Positions 47,727 through 56,101 of a stretch of 64,000 nt of DNA are shown here, one piece after another. Source of the stretch: Granulibacter bethesdensis (GTDB taxonomy: Bacteria; Pseudomonadota; Alphaproteobacteria; Acetobacterales; Acetobacteraceae). A program made the translations under genes and the position numbers. The DNA lies in assembly GCF_001889525.1 (NCBI RefSeq), contig NZ_CP018192.1, positions 1,685,493 through 1,749,492 on the forward strand. Direction: 5' to 3'. Positions within the stretch are counted from its first letter, which is position 1. The number at the start of each line of letters is the position of its first letter. The notes beneath the pieces were generated by a model that was given only the letters and a program-made list of their open reading frames with translations, did no database searches and was not told the origin of the DNA.

Positions 47727-49046
47727 TCAAGATGAGGGAATGATGTTATCCAGCGCACGCGCCATACAACCCGATCCGAAGCCCATATAACTCTGCTGCT
47801 GAAATCCGAAGGGTCTTGCCGGATCATACTGCATCTGCACCAGACCAACGCCAGCCGGTTTTGGAAATCCCGCGATAGAACGTGCGAAAGCGAGATCAGA
47901 GGCCGTGATGAATCGTCCCACAACCGCGGTCAGACTTGCGTCACCATTATCCTGGAGCAGCGTACTGTCTGCATTGAACAGAACACAGAAAGCGGCCCTC
48001 AGATCCTCGGTTGTGCCATGTGCGTTGTTCAGCAGGATTTTGAGCTTCAACAACCGCCGATACTGATCATCCGTCAGCATTATCGCACTGGCCGGACCCA
48101 CCAGCCGTGACTGGCCGAGAATATCGCCAATGCCATCCAGTTGATCTCCGCTTGCCTGATCCAGCACGCGATTATTCATCATCGCCTGCAAAGCCGTATC
48201 CAGCGTCGTGCAGGCCGGATAAAGCGCCTTGACCAAAGACTGAAGAGAAGAACTGGCGGAAAACTGGGCCAGCATATGCTCCCACGCCACCACCCCATGA
48301 TCGCGCCCGAAGACCATGTTGGTGGCATCAGGCACCTGCCCGTTTCCTGGATCGGCATCGGCAATATAGAAAACACGATCCGAAACACGGGAAGCAAAGC
48401 CGTTACTGGTAGGAATAAAACTGCTCACCCGGTTTTTTTCCAGCTGCGAAGCCGAAAAAACCATCGAAACAGCATTGCCTCCAGCCGCCCCGTTCACAAC
48501 CAGAGAGGCTGAGACCGTATTCTGCCCCGCTGGAACCTGTAGACTCACCCTGATCCTCACCAGCCGGCCTGAAGCATTGCCGGATGGAAACGCCTGCGTC
48601 ACGTTGGCAGAACCGGATGAGAGTCGCAGCGACACGACCGGCACAGACGCAGAGTTGCCGATCATCAATCCCCATGCGCTAAGCCACCATGTCTCCCCCG
48701 CCTGGGCCGAAACCGGGTCACCTAAACTCATTTGTGCGGAAGCTGCACTGTTAAGCGCAGGAAAATCGAATTGAAGGCAGGAAAAACCGTCCTTCATCAG
48801 TCGGCTGGTCACGATGGAAGCATAATTTCCAGACCAGCTTTTTTGACTCGTTGTCAGCATTGAATCAGGCAGATAGTTGGTAGACGCTCCCTCGGTCAGT
48901 GCGCCGAGATAACTTCCATCATCGGCATAGGATGGTCTCAGAACATTCGGTCCGGTAATAACGAGTTTACCATCTGCCGTGATATAGCTGGCAGCACTTT
49001 CCCGCTTTGTACCGAACGCGGTATTCAACTCATTTTGAGCGATCAT
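47727..49046 (-). CDS. phage tail protein, DUF2612/gpI-like, with N-terminal binding region
   Basis: 439 residues from the ATG at 49046 (MIAQNELNTAFG); an ATG at 49100 is possible and neither has a strong ribosome binding site. The N-terminal 240 residues look like a beta-sandwich carbohydrate-binding region (LTEGASTNYLPDS and onwards). The C-terminal part (ASGDQLDGIGDILGQSR onwards) matches the DUF2612 family, the wedge-to-fibre connector equivalent to gpI of P2. It lies after a terminator and 48 bases before the tail fibre. Confidence 0.75.
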   Translation of the reverse strand: MIAQNELNTAFGTKRESAASYITADGKLVITGPNVLRPSYADDGSYLGALTEGASTNYLPDSMLTTSQKSWSGNYASIVTSRLMKDGFSCLQFDFPALNSAASAQMSLGDPVSAQAGETWWLSAWGLMIGNSASVPVVSLRLSSGSANVTQAFPSGNASGRLVRIRVSLQVPAGQNTVSASLVVNGAAGGNAVSMVFSASQLEKNRVSSFIPTSNGFASRVSDRVFYIADADPGNGQVPDATNMVFGRDHGVVAWEHMLAQFSASSSLQSLVKALYPACTTLDTALQAMMNNRVLDQASGDQLDGIGDILGQSRLVGPASAIMLTDDQYRRLLKLKILLNNAHGTTEDLRAAFCVLFNADSTLLQDNGDASLTAVVGRFITASDLAFARSIAGFPKPAGVGLVQMQYDPARPFGFQQQSYMGFGSGCMARALDNIIPSS

Positions 49047-49146
49047 ATGACAATGCCCGGAGCAATCTGAAACTGCGGACGCGCAAAAGCCGGCATGCAT
49101 GACACATACCGGATTACGACATCCGCAGATCAGGAGAAAAGAGTAG

Positions 49147-49187
49147 AAAAAACCTCGGCTTTTTCAAAAAGGCCGAAAGAGACATCC
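49147..49187 (-). terminator. terminator after spike 1
   Basis: On the minus strand TTTCGGC pairs with GCCGAGG around an inner T5/A5 pair, followed by TTTTTTC. It lies about 125 bases past the spike 1 stop. Confidence 0.65.
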
Positions 49188-49311
49188 CTGCTTGATCGTG
49201 TAAGAAGGAATGTTTTTATGCATCGACTGTAGCAGACAATAAGAAATTATCTTCCCCTTGTCCACCTTTTTATTCGACACCCCGAGACTATTGCGTTTCG
49301 GTCTGCCTCGC

Positions 49312-49914
49312 TCAGCTGGCGGAGGGTGGGCCGGAGCGTCCGGAACCGGGCTGCACACCGGAATGAGCATGTGTTTTGACCGAAATACCGTTAAAGACCG
49401 CATCCTGATCACCGGATACCGCGCCGTTGATTGTCAAGCCGCCCGGCGCATTCAGTATGAGAGAACCGGAAGATGTGAATTCCACAGAGGCAGAGCCGAA
49501 CGCAATCACCATATTGTCGGGATGGGCCGGAGATGTAGCCTGGCTGTGCGCCAGACCCGGCACGGCAATGGCATCGGTGATGTGGGTCTGACGGAAATTA
49601 TCGACAATATCACTGCCGGCATCTTTCCAGTTTTCCAGCGAACGCTGGCAGAAATGCAGCATGACGCCATCACCGGAATGCAACGGCCAGGTGATGCCGA
49701 CAGGGCCGACCGAGGGAAACACGACAGGCACATCGACAACACGCGGCGCTTTTATAATCTCCGCATCCGGTGAGGTTTTGGACAGGGAAAGCTGCACCTC
49801 GGCGCGGCGTGTGGCGGGGTCATAGGACACAATGGTGCCCGGCATGGTCGTGTTGATGCGATCGCAATGCGAGGCAATCAGGTTTTTCAGAATCTGCTTG
49901 ATGTCTTCAGACAT
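49312..49914 (-). CDS. baseplate spike protein 1 (Gp138-type puncturing tip)
   Basis: 200 residues. Residues about 20-110 match the Gp138 N-terminal OB fold (MPGTIVSYDPATRRAEVQLS, then LHSGDGVMLHFCQRSLENW), and the tail has a short beta-helix with two glycine-rich HAGV-type repeats. It forms the trimeric membrane-piercing tip below the hub. It is about 70 percent identical by eye to spike 2 at 56102, a clear paralogue. It follows hub 1 by 21 bases. Confidence 0.85.
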   Translation of the reverse strand: MSEDIKQILKNLIASHCDRINTTMPGTIVSYDPATRRAEVQLSLSKTSPDAEIIKAPRVVDVPVVFPSVGPVGITWPLHSGDGVMLHFCQRSLENWKDAGSDIVDNFRQTHITDAIAVPGLAHSQATSPAHPDNMVIAFGSASVEFTSSGSLILNAPGGLTINGAVSGDQDAVFNGISVKTHAHSGVQPGSGRSGPPSAS

Positions 49915-49935
49915 GGTAGGAATCCTTTGTTGATA

Positions 49936-50961
49936 TCAATAAAATTTGAAGCCGAACGGGTCTGTCTCTGCCTGACGCTTTTTCTCGGCCGGAATGGCCT
50001 TTGTCAGAGAAGGAAGATCATCCTTCGTTTCCTTGTCTAACTTGAAAGTAAATTTTTTGAGGGAAATAAGATTAATCGTTGAGGTCCATGTTCCCAGCTC
50101 GGAATTTTCGACCGGCATCGTATCGCCATTATGCTCGATCGTATCGACACGAAATTTTTCATAACCCTTACCCTGCTTAAGCCATACGGGGTCGCCCGGA
50201 TTGATATCGGGCCGCATCAGGGAATAGACCTGCACACCTTCCTCCGTTCCGATACTGGAGACGAGTTCCTTCAGATACGGGTTATCGGCGGTATTCAGAT
50301 CCTTTATGATAGCGGAACTTCGCGGCCCCATGAAGGTTCTGTCGATATAACGGATCAGCCCTGTTTCCATGCTTAGAAGAACGGAAGGGCGCGTGGTGGT
50401 TTCTCCCTTTCTGGTAACCTGAATCGTTTGGTTCTGAACGGAATATTGCAAGCCAGAAGAATGACAGATGCTTTCAAGCATATCTTTGGCTGATCCGTAA
50501 AAGCTGAAGCCGCTTTTCAGACGTCTGGCACCAATGCCATCTGCCATGTACAATGGCATTTTGGCGTTCGTGGCTGCGGCCTCAATGATATCCCTCACAG
50601 GAATTCCTTTTTCTCCTGTAAAGCTTATCAATGATCGGGATAAAACATCAGAACCGTCGAAGCCTACAACCGTCACAATAGAATCTGCATTTCTTTGGCC
50701 TGTTTTTATGGCGTATGGAGAACCTGAGAAGGCCAATGAAAACAAGCCAGATTCATAACCACAATAAACTTCTAAATATTTAGACCTGATTATAGAATCT
50801 AAATAATCACGGTTTATATTATATAGGTCAACTTTTATACTGTTTCCAGAATTATTATACATTCTTTTAATATTTATTTTTGCTTTTATTTTTGTATATT
50901 TTTTTATTATATCACTACCATCAAAAATTACTTTATACTTTCTATTGTTTAAATACTTCAT
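49936..50961 (-). CDS. baseplate hub protein 1 (gpD/gp27-like)
   Basis: 341 residues from the ATG at 50961 (MKYLNNRKYKVIF), whose ATGA overlaps the stop of exported protein A. The N-terminal third is AT-rich and lysine-rich. The central segment (DIIEAAATNAKMPLYMADG, then FYGSAKDMLESICHSSGLQY) and the C-terminal part (YSLMRPDINPGDPVWLKQG, then ELGTWTSTINL) align with hub 2 at 53802, so the two are paralogues. Position before the spike and after baseplate J supports a hub role; a C-terminal lysine-rich extension is unique to this copy. Confidence 0.75.
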   Translation of the reverse strand: MKYLNNRKYKVIFDGSDIIKKYTKIKAKINIKRMYNNSGNSIKVDLYNINRDYLDSIIRSKYLEVYCGYESGLFSLAFSGSPYAIKTGQRNADSIVTVVGFDGSDVLSRSLISFTGEKGIPVRDIIEAAATNAKMPLYMADGIGARRLKSGFSFYGSAKDMLESICHSSGLQYSVQNQTIQVTRKGETTTRPSVLLSMETGLIRYIDRTFMGPRSSAIIKDLNTADNPYLKELVSSIGTEEGVQVYSLMRPDINPGDPVWLKQGKGYEKFRVDTIEHNGDTMPVENSELGTWTSTINLISLKKFTFKLDKETKDDLPSLTKAIPAEKKRQAETDPFGFKFY

Positions 50962-51476
50962 TTTACCACTTCTCCATCTGATAGGCATGCCTTATGATCT
51001 ATTTGCATCAAAAATTTTCCTCCAAATTCATCGTTATATAATGTCCATCCTCGACTTGATTTTATTGAAACATCTGGTCTGTGTATGTGATTTTTTAATA
51101 TTTCTTCAGATGCTATGCAGACAAACCAGTCTCCTTGTTCATTAACAGTCATATGAGATTGCAACCAAGTAAGATTCGGATTTCTTCTCTGAAGCTCTTC
51201 CCAAAATGGCTGGGTCAATCTTTCCTCTTCTTCCCCCCGATAAAGATGATACGGACCGGGCGGCACGTCATATTTCTGACGCAGTTTTTCCAGAATTTCT
51301 GGTGTCAGCTTGCTTTCTATAGCCTCATCATGTTTTCTTCGACGCTCCATCTCCTCTTGCAGCGCCTTCGACAATTTGGCCACCAGCTTCGGGTCCCAGT
51401 AATCTGCAACAGCAGACCCACAGGATAAAACATTGCCTAAAAGAAGCCCGGCAATAACAAGGGTTTTGTATTTCAT
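50958..51476 (-). CDS. exported protein A of the baseplate-linked family
   Basis: 172 residues from the ATG at 51476 (GGAG nine bases upstream). Signal peptide MKYKTLVIAGLLLGNVLSCGSAVA, cut before DYWDP. Then ESKLTPEILEKLRQKYDVPP and PGPYH, a VNEQGDWFVC motif, a SSRGWTLY motif and a closing KACLSDGEVVK. The two conserved cysteines (in WFVC and near the end) may form a disulfide in the periplasm. It is nearly the same as B over 140 residues. Its stop overlaps the hub 1 start (ATGA). No known family recognised. Confidence 0.75.
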   Translation of the reverse strand: MKYKTLVIAGLLLGNVLSCGSAVADYWDPKLVAKLSKALQEEMERRRKHDEAIESKLTPEILEKLRQKYDVPPGPYHLYRGEEEERLTQPFWEELQRRNPNLTWLQSHMTVNEQGDWFVCIASEEILKNHIHRPDVSIKSSRGWTLYNDEFGGKFLMQIDHKACLSDGEVVK

Positions 51477-51514
51477 CGTCTGATACTCCATTTTATGCTT
51501 TCGTCTCCTTCGCT

Positions 51515-51569
51515 ATCATACAGAAAGCGCACCATACCGGCAGGCACAATGCGCTTTCTGTATTATGAT
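51515..51569. repeat. long inverted repeat in the leader of exported protein A
   Basis: A 17-bp arm (51515-51531) pairs with 51550-51569, interrupted by a short bulge, with an 18-base loop. No T-run follows on either strand, so it is not a normal terminator. It includes the ATTATGATC element shared with the leader of gene B. Confidence 0.6.
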
Positions 51570-51622
51570 CGTAAGGAGAGTCTATCATACACCGCTTCAT
51601 ACTTCCTATTCTTGCAAATAAA

Positions 51623-52147
51623 TCATTTTACTATTTCTCCATCTGTTTCGCACGCCTTATGACGTATTTCCATCAAGAATTTTTCTCCGAATTCATTATC
51701 ATATAATGTCCATCCTCGACTTGATTTGATTGAAATCTCTGGTCTGTGTATGTGATTTTTTAATATTTCTTCCGTTAAGATGCAGACAAACCAGTCTCCT
51801 TGTTCATTAACAGTCATATGAGTATATAGTAAACTAAGATTTGGATTTCTTCTCTGAAGCTCTTCCCAAAATGGCTGGGTCAAGCTTTCCTTTTCTTCTC
51901 CTCTAAAATGATGATACGGACCGGGCGGCACGTCATATTTCTGGCGCAGTTTTTCCAGAATTTCAGGTGTCAGCTTGCTTTCTATAGCTTCGTTATGTTT
52001 TCTTCGACGCTCCTTCTCCTCTTCCAGCGCCTGCGACAATTTGGCCATTACACCCGGCTCCCAGTAATCTGCGACAGCAGACCCACAGGATAAAATATTG
52101 CCTAAAAGAAGCGCGGCACCTGCGATCTTCAAATATAAAGCTCTCAT
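51623..52147 (-). CDS. exported protein B of the baseplate-linked family
   Basis: 174 residues from the ATG at 52147 (GGGGGAA upstream). Signal peptide MRALYLKIAGAALLLGNILS then CGSAVA, cut before DYWEP. The same blocks as in A follow (TPEILEKLRQKYDVPPGPYH, VNEQGDWFVC, SSRGWTLY, KACETDGEIVK). A and B are a recent tandem duplication: their DNA matches for about 430 bases at an offset of about 665. Confidence 0.75.
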   Translation of the reverse strand: MRALYLKIAGAALLLGNILSCGSAVADYWEPGVMAKLSQALEEEKERRRKHNEAIESKLTPEILEKLRQKYDVPPGPYHHFRGEEKESLTQPFWEELQRRNPNLSLLYTHMTVNEQGDWFVCILTEEILKNHIHRPEISIKSSRGWTLYDNEFGEKFLMEIRHKACETDGEIVK

Positions 52148-52174
52148 CGTTCCCCCACTCCCCCGTCGCTTGTT

Positions 52175-52208
52175 CCACGGAGGATGCAGAGTCTGCATCC
52201 TCCTGTGG
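52175..52208. repeat. strong hairpin downstream of baseplate J
   Basis: GGAGGATGCAGA (52179-52190) pairs with TCTGCATCCTCC (52192-52203), extended by CCAC/GTGG. It lies between baseplate J and gene B. It has no T-tract, so it may stall or process mRNA rather than terminate. Confidence 0.6.
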
Positions 52209-52243
52209 CATAATTATGATCCCCTGATCTTTGCTATTTCCAA

Positions 52244-53707
52244 TTACGAAACATAGATACGTGCGGTATCGAAAATCGCGCGCTCGCGGGCGCCGATGGA
52301 GATGTTGGCCTGTGTGTAGGCTGTGCTCGCTGGCATTGTTGCGGGGTCGCTGGTGACGGCAAAGCTGAGCGCGATGGAGGCAATGCCGCTGACTGTTTCG
52401 TAAATCGGGCCGAGGAAACGCTGCGCAACCACATCCTGAGCAATATCGAGTGCAACACCGGTATCATTCAGGGATTGCTGCACACGCAGCAGACCATCGG
52501 CGGGGAATGTTTCCTCGCTTAATGTCGTGATTTTGCAGGTGATCCAGACATAGCGCCGCACCGGCCGCGTAAAGCCGATGCTGTGCCATTCCGTGCCGTT
52601 ATGCGCACCGGTGCTGATCTGCACGGTCTGGCTGTTGAGGCCGTATGCGGTGATACCGGCCGGCTTCACCGCCTGAATCTGCGCAGCGACGGCGGCGTCT
52701 TCTCCGCCCTCGACAATGCATTCGACACTGTGCGGGGGGCGTCCGTCGGTATCAACGGCGGCTGTATCGTTTTCGATCACCATCGCGGCGGTGACACCTT
52801 GCACTTTCTGGAGCAGGCTGGCCCGGATAGAGGGCAACGTCCCGGCCCCCAGCCGATAGACACCGCGCGCATAGCGTGCCCGCAAGGCTGAATCGGTCTC
52901 ATAGGGCCGCCCTGGCATGGCATCCTGAAGATTGAGAATACGTTTAAAGCCGGAGATCGTGTTGCTGATCGTGGTGATGGAGTTTGCAGGGGCGGTATAC
53001 GGCCCGTAATCACGCGCGATAAACAGACCGGGCGTTCCCATCTCCGTCATGATCAGCAAAGAAGATGTGGCAACGCTGATTGTTCTGCGTCCATCGGTAA
53101 CGATGCGCAGAACTGCGCTGCTGCCGCTTCCCTGCACACTGGCATTGTATCCAGCGGAGGAAACAGAAGCCACGAACTGCGCCAGAATGGCCGGCGCATT
53201 GGCCGAGGCCGCGGTGATGCTGAAACTGACGGAGTTGAGCACAAGGGAGTAGCCTTGCCCCGCCACAGCGCTGATGACGCCGATGGAGACATCAGCCAGA
53301 GTATCAGGGCTGATTTCGGTATCAGCCGCGAGCAGAAAACGCGTCAGCCCGGCCTGCTGAGGTGCGGCTGTTCCGGCGGGCACCAATGTGCCGGCATTGC
53401 CGTACAACACGCAGTATACCTGCGAGCGCGTGGCCTGAAGCCGGGTGACGCCCGTGAATGAAACAGCCTTGTCCAGATTGCTGCCGCTGGCGGTGGCGGG
53501 ATACATGGCGTTATAGACGCCCTCCGCCATTTCCCACAGCGCGGCCTCTCTCTCGGCAAAGGTGGCGACGAGCTGACCGAGGACAGTATCCGGCTGGGTT
53601 GCGATCTCCGCCCCGAATGCATTTTGCAGGGTGGTGATGATCTCCGCGCCGATATCGCTCATGCGGCGCTTGATGAAGCCGGACGGGGTGATGCCATAGC
53701 TGGTCAT
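52244..53707 (-). CDS. baseplate wedge protein J
   Basis: 487 residues from the ATG at 53707 (MTSYGITPSGFIKRRMSDI). The GAEIITTLQNAFGAEIATQP start, the ATASGSNLDKAVSFTGVTR segment and the central GxxRRxSVATSSL-type region are typical of baseplate J/gp47 wedge proteins. It forms the wedge ring that links hub and tail fibres. A terminator repeat lies just upstream. Confidence 0.92.
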   Translation of the reverse strand: MTSYGITPSGFIKRRMSDIGAEIITTLQNAFGAEIATQPDTVLGQLVATFAEREAALWEMAEGVYNAMYPATASGSNLDKAVSFTGVTRLQATRSQVYCVLYGNAGTLVPAGTAAPQQAGLTRFLLAADTEISPDTLADVSIGVISAVAGQGYSLVLNSVSFSITAASANAPAILAQFVASVSSAGYNASVQGSGSSAVLRIVTDGRRTISVATSSLLIMTEMGTPGLFIARDYGPYTAPANSITTISNTISGFKRILNLQDAMPGRPYETDSALRARYARGVYRLGAGTLPSIRASLLQKVQGVTAAMVIENDTAAVDTDGRPPHSVECIVEGGEDAAVAAQIQAVKPAGITAYGLNSQTVQISTGAHNGTEWHSIGFTRPVRRYVWITCKITTLSEETFPADGLLRVQQSLNDTGVALDIAQDVVAQRFLGPIYETVSGIASIALSFAVTSDPATMPASTAYTQANISIGARERAIFDTARIYVS

Positions 53708-53731
53708 GAAACCTGTTCCTTTCAGGAAACA

Positions 53732-53795
53732 AACACAAAAAAAGCCGCATCCGGTGAAGGAAGCAGCTACGAAGAAAAACGGTGGATGGTTGGGG
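53732..53795 (-). repeat. terminator-bearing direct repeat, copy 1
   Basis: About 60 bases nearly identical to 55309-55372, in the same orientation. On the minus strand it folds as AGCTGCTTCC / GGATGCGGCT followed by T7, a rho-independent terminator after hub 2. With the second copy it brackets the exported protein C plus hub 2 pair. Confidence 0.75.
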
Positions 53796-53801
53796 TGGGG
53801 G

Positions 53802-54704
53802 CTATTCAACCAAAGTGATTGTTGATGTCCATGTTCCAAGTTCTTTATTGTCTACAGGCATATTATTGCCATCATGTTCAATTGTACTCACATGATAACG
53901 TTTTTTGACGATTCCAGGATGTTTGATCACAACAGGATCACCCGGGATCAAATCGGGCCGCATCAATGAATAAACCGTTAAACCCTCTACTGGCTCATCT
54001 GAAGAAACAATTTGTTTTACATATGGATTATCGGTCGGGTTAATACCCTTCGTAAAAACAGACGCCTTTGGACCCTTGGAAGCAACTTCGACATAGCGGA
54101 TCAGACCAGTTTCCATTGACAGCAGAACCTCTGGTTTAGGGAAAGGCTGACCTTTCTTGGTGACCTGTACAACATTATTCTGGACAGAGTATTCAAGTCC
54201 CTCAGCCTTACAGGCATCCTCAAGCATATTCTTCGATGAACCATAGAAACTATACCCATGTTTCCAACTGCGCCTTCCAAGACCATCCACAATCTTCAGG
54301 CCCAAACCTGCATCATGCGCAGCAGTCTCAATGATTTCCCTGACCGTTACATTCTCATACCCTGTGTAACTGGATCGAGAAGCTGATAAAATATCATTTC
54401 CATCAAATGCCGTGATGGAAATTGTATAGTCTGCATCTTTATGAGCCGTTTTAATTAGATTTGGCACTCCCACAAAAGCCAGAAAAAGATGAGACCCATA
54501 TCCAGCATATATTTCCATTTTGACTGAATTTATTATAAAATCAATATTGCGTTTATTGAGATTAAAAATCGTCAAATTCATGCTATTTCCAGAATTTGTT
54601 ATGGATCTCTTTATATTAATAATAACTCTTAAATCATTAACATCATATAAATTATTTTTTCCAGAAAAAAAACGAATCCGAATTTTTCTTTCTGATAAAT
54701 TCAT
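53802..54704 (-). CDS. baseplate hub protein 2 (gpD/gp27-like)
   Basis: 300 residues from the ATG at 54704 (MNLSERKIRIRFF), whose ATGA overlaps the stop of exported protein C, exactly as hub 1 overlaps A. The body aligns with hub 1 (FYGSSKNMLEDACKAEGLEY, LSMETGLIRYVEVASKGPKA, YSLMRPDLIPGDPVVIKH, ELGTWTSTITLVE). It lacks the lysine-rich C-terminal extension of hub 1. AT-rich N-terminal part. Confidence 0.75.
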   Translation of the reverse strand: MNLSERKIRIRFFSGKNNLYDVNDLRVIINIKRSITNSGNSMNLTIFNLNKRNIDFIINSVKMEIYAGYGSHLFLAFVGVPNLIKTAHKDADYTISITAFDGNDILSASRSSYTGYENVTVREIIETAAHDAGLGLKIVDGLGRRSWKHGYSFYGSSKNMLEDACKAEGLEYSVQNNVVQVTKKGQPFPKPEVLLSMETGLIRYVEVASKGPKASVFTKGINPTDNPYVKQIVSSDEPVEGLTVYSLMRPDLIPGDPVVIKHPGIVKKRYHVSTIEHDGNNMPVDNKELGTWTSTITLVE

Positions 54705-55219
54705 TCCACTATTTCTCCATCACTATTACATGCATTAAACAAATAAGACCAAAAATTTTCTGCCACTTCATTAGAGTAAAAAATCCATCCCTTGCTAGAT
54801 TTTATTGCAGAAAAATGAATGAAAACTCCATTTTTTAGAATTTTTTCTAATCCAATACAAGAAAACCAGTCTCCATTATCATTAATTGTTACATATGCCA
54901 AAATGGTATGAAAATCTGGATGTTTTTTCTGAATTTCATCCCAAAATTGGTTTATTATTATATCTGCATTTTTCCCTCTTAATTCGTGATATGGGCCGGG
55001 AGGAACTACATATTTTCTTTTCATTTCTTCAATAAATTCAGGTGTTTGTTTGCTTTCTATTTCTTTTTTCTCTTCTCTCTCTTTCAATCTTTGCACAAGC
55101 AAATCATGCCTTAATTGTTCCAATACTTTTGGATCCCAGACATCTGCCGACGCGGGTATTGAGGCTAGCGATGTGCAAAATATCAGCAATGCACTGTATA
55201 AATGTTTCGCATTTAGCAT
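54701..55219 (-). CDS. exported protein C of the baseplate-linked family
   Basis: 172 residues. Signal peptide MLNAKHLYSALLIFCTSLAS then IPASA, cut before DVWDP. Family blocks: ESKQTPEFIEEMKRKYVVPP and GPYHELRG, INDNGDWFSC, SSKGWIFYSNEVAENFW, NACNSDGEIVE. AT-rich. Coupled by ATGA to hub 2. More diverged from A and B than these are from each other. Confidence 0.75.
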   Translation of the reverse strand: MLNAKHLYSALLIFCTSLASIPASADVWDPKVLEQLRHDLLVQRLKEREEKKEIESKQTPEFIEEMKRKYVVPPGPYHELRGKNADIIINQFWDEIQKKHPDFHTILAYVTINDNGDWFSCIGLEKILKNGVFIHFSAIKSSKGWIFYSNEVAENFWSYLFNACNSDGEIVE

Positions 55220-55280
55220 TATTGAAACCTCTTTTCGTTATTTGACCTACGATACAGATTACAAACCTCCTTATGGCAAA

Positions 55281-55306
55281 ATTATGCTCCGGGATCGAGA
55301 CGAAAG
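55281..55306 (-). promoter_or_regulatory. shared leader element before exported protein C
   Basis: On the plus strand ATTATGCTCCGGGATCGAGA, the same block as before D at 56006. Read on the minus strand it gives CATAAT as a candidate -10. No clear -35. Confidence 0.45.
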
Positions 55307-55308
55307 CA

Positions 55309-55372
55309 GACCCAAAAAAAAGCCGCATCCGGTGAAGGAGGCAGCTACGAAAAAAGACGGTGGATGGCTCGG
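55309..55372 (-). repeat. terminator-bearing direct repeat, copy 2
   Basis: Near-identical to 53732-53795. On the minus strand AGCTGCCTCC pairs with GGATGCGGCT, followed by T8, ending transcripts of exported protein D before C begins. Confidence 0.75.
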
Positions 55373-55422
55373 ATGAGTTTATTCAAATAATCTGTTCAAT
55401 AAATTCATTTTATGTTGCAATT

Positions 55423-55944
55423 TCATTCCACAACCTCATCATCGTGTTTACAAGCTTTATTACTAATTGATTCAAAAAATTCACCACTAACATCAGAAGA
55501 AAACAATATCCAATTATGATTTGACATAATCATCTGTCGATAATACGGAACACCATTATATGTTTGATCAACAACTGTGCAAATAAACCAATCTCCATTG
55601 TCATTTATTGTAGCATATCCCATAAAAGGAAAATACTTTTTTATTCTTTTATTTGTTTCATCAGTTATTATCTGAGAATATTTCCGCAAACCATCACCCT
55701 TATAAAGATGATACGGTCCTGGAGAAATAATATACTTTTTCTTCATCTCTTCGATAACAGCAGGTGTTTCCTTATTTCTAACAATTTCCTGCCTTTTTTG
55801 TTCTTTTAAATCCTCCCTCTTGAGCAGCTCCATGTATTTTTTATAGTCTTCCGGATCCCAGTATTCTCCAGAAACAGCAGGACCAGATGACATGGTCGTA
55901 CAAAGTATCAACACTGCCCCCGCCAGATGTTTTACATTTATCAT
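55423..55944 (-). CDS. exported protein D of the baseplate-linked family
   Basis: 173 residues. Signal peptide MINVKHLAGAVLILCTTMSS then GPAVSG, before EYWDP. Family blocks: NKETPAVIEEMKKKYIISPG and PYHLYKG, INDNGDWFICT, SNHNWILFSSDVSGEFF, KACKHDDEVVE. Strongly AT-rich. Its leader contains a perfect TATAAT next to a block (CCGGGATCGAGAC on the plus strand) that recurs before C. Confidence 0.75.
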   Translation of the reverse strand: MINVKHLAGAVLILCTTMSSGPAVSGEYWDPEDYKKYMELLKREDLKEQKRQEIVRNKETPAVIEEMKKKYIISPGPYHLYKGDGLRKYSQIITDETNKRIKKYFPFMGYATINDNGDWFICTVVDQTYNGVPYYRQMIMSNHNWILFSSDVSGEFFESISNKACKHDDEVVE

Positions 55945-56005
55945 CCTTGAAACCTCTTTTTATCGTTCGACTACTATACCGATTATAGACCTGACTTATA
56001 GCAGG

Positions 56006-56026
56006 ATTATAATCCGGGATCGAGAC
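56006..56026 (-). promoter_or_regulatory. shared leader element before exported protein D
   Basis: Contains TATAAT on the minus strand beside the CGATCCCGGA block shared with the leaders of C and, partly, E (57426). Related GATCATAAT elements lie before B (52213-52221) and A (51562-51570). Confidence 0.5.
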
Positions 56027-56039
56027 AAACACGGGCATA

Positions 56040-56072
56040 AAAAAAGCCGCATCCTGTGAAGGATACGGCTTA
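56040..56072 (-). terminator. terminator after spike 2
   Basis: On the minus strand AGCCGTATCCT pairs with AGGATGCGGCT (one T-G pair), followed by T7. Related in sequence to the two terminator repeats at 53732 and 55309. Confidence 0.85.
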
Positions 56073-56101
56073 CAAAAACCTTGATATAATCAGTGAGAAA
56101 C

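Noticed and set aside
50958-51476. Lipoprotein reading of exported proteins A and B (VLSC, ILSC)
   Set aside because: The lipobox is poor and the other members have signal peptidase I sites at the same place before DYWDP-like starts.
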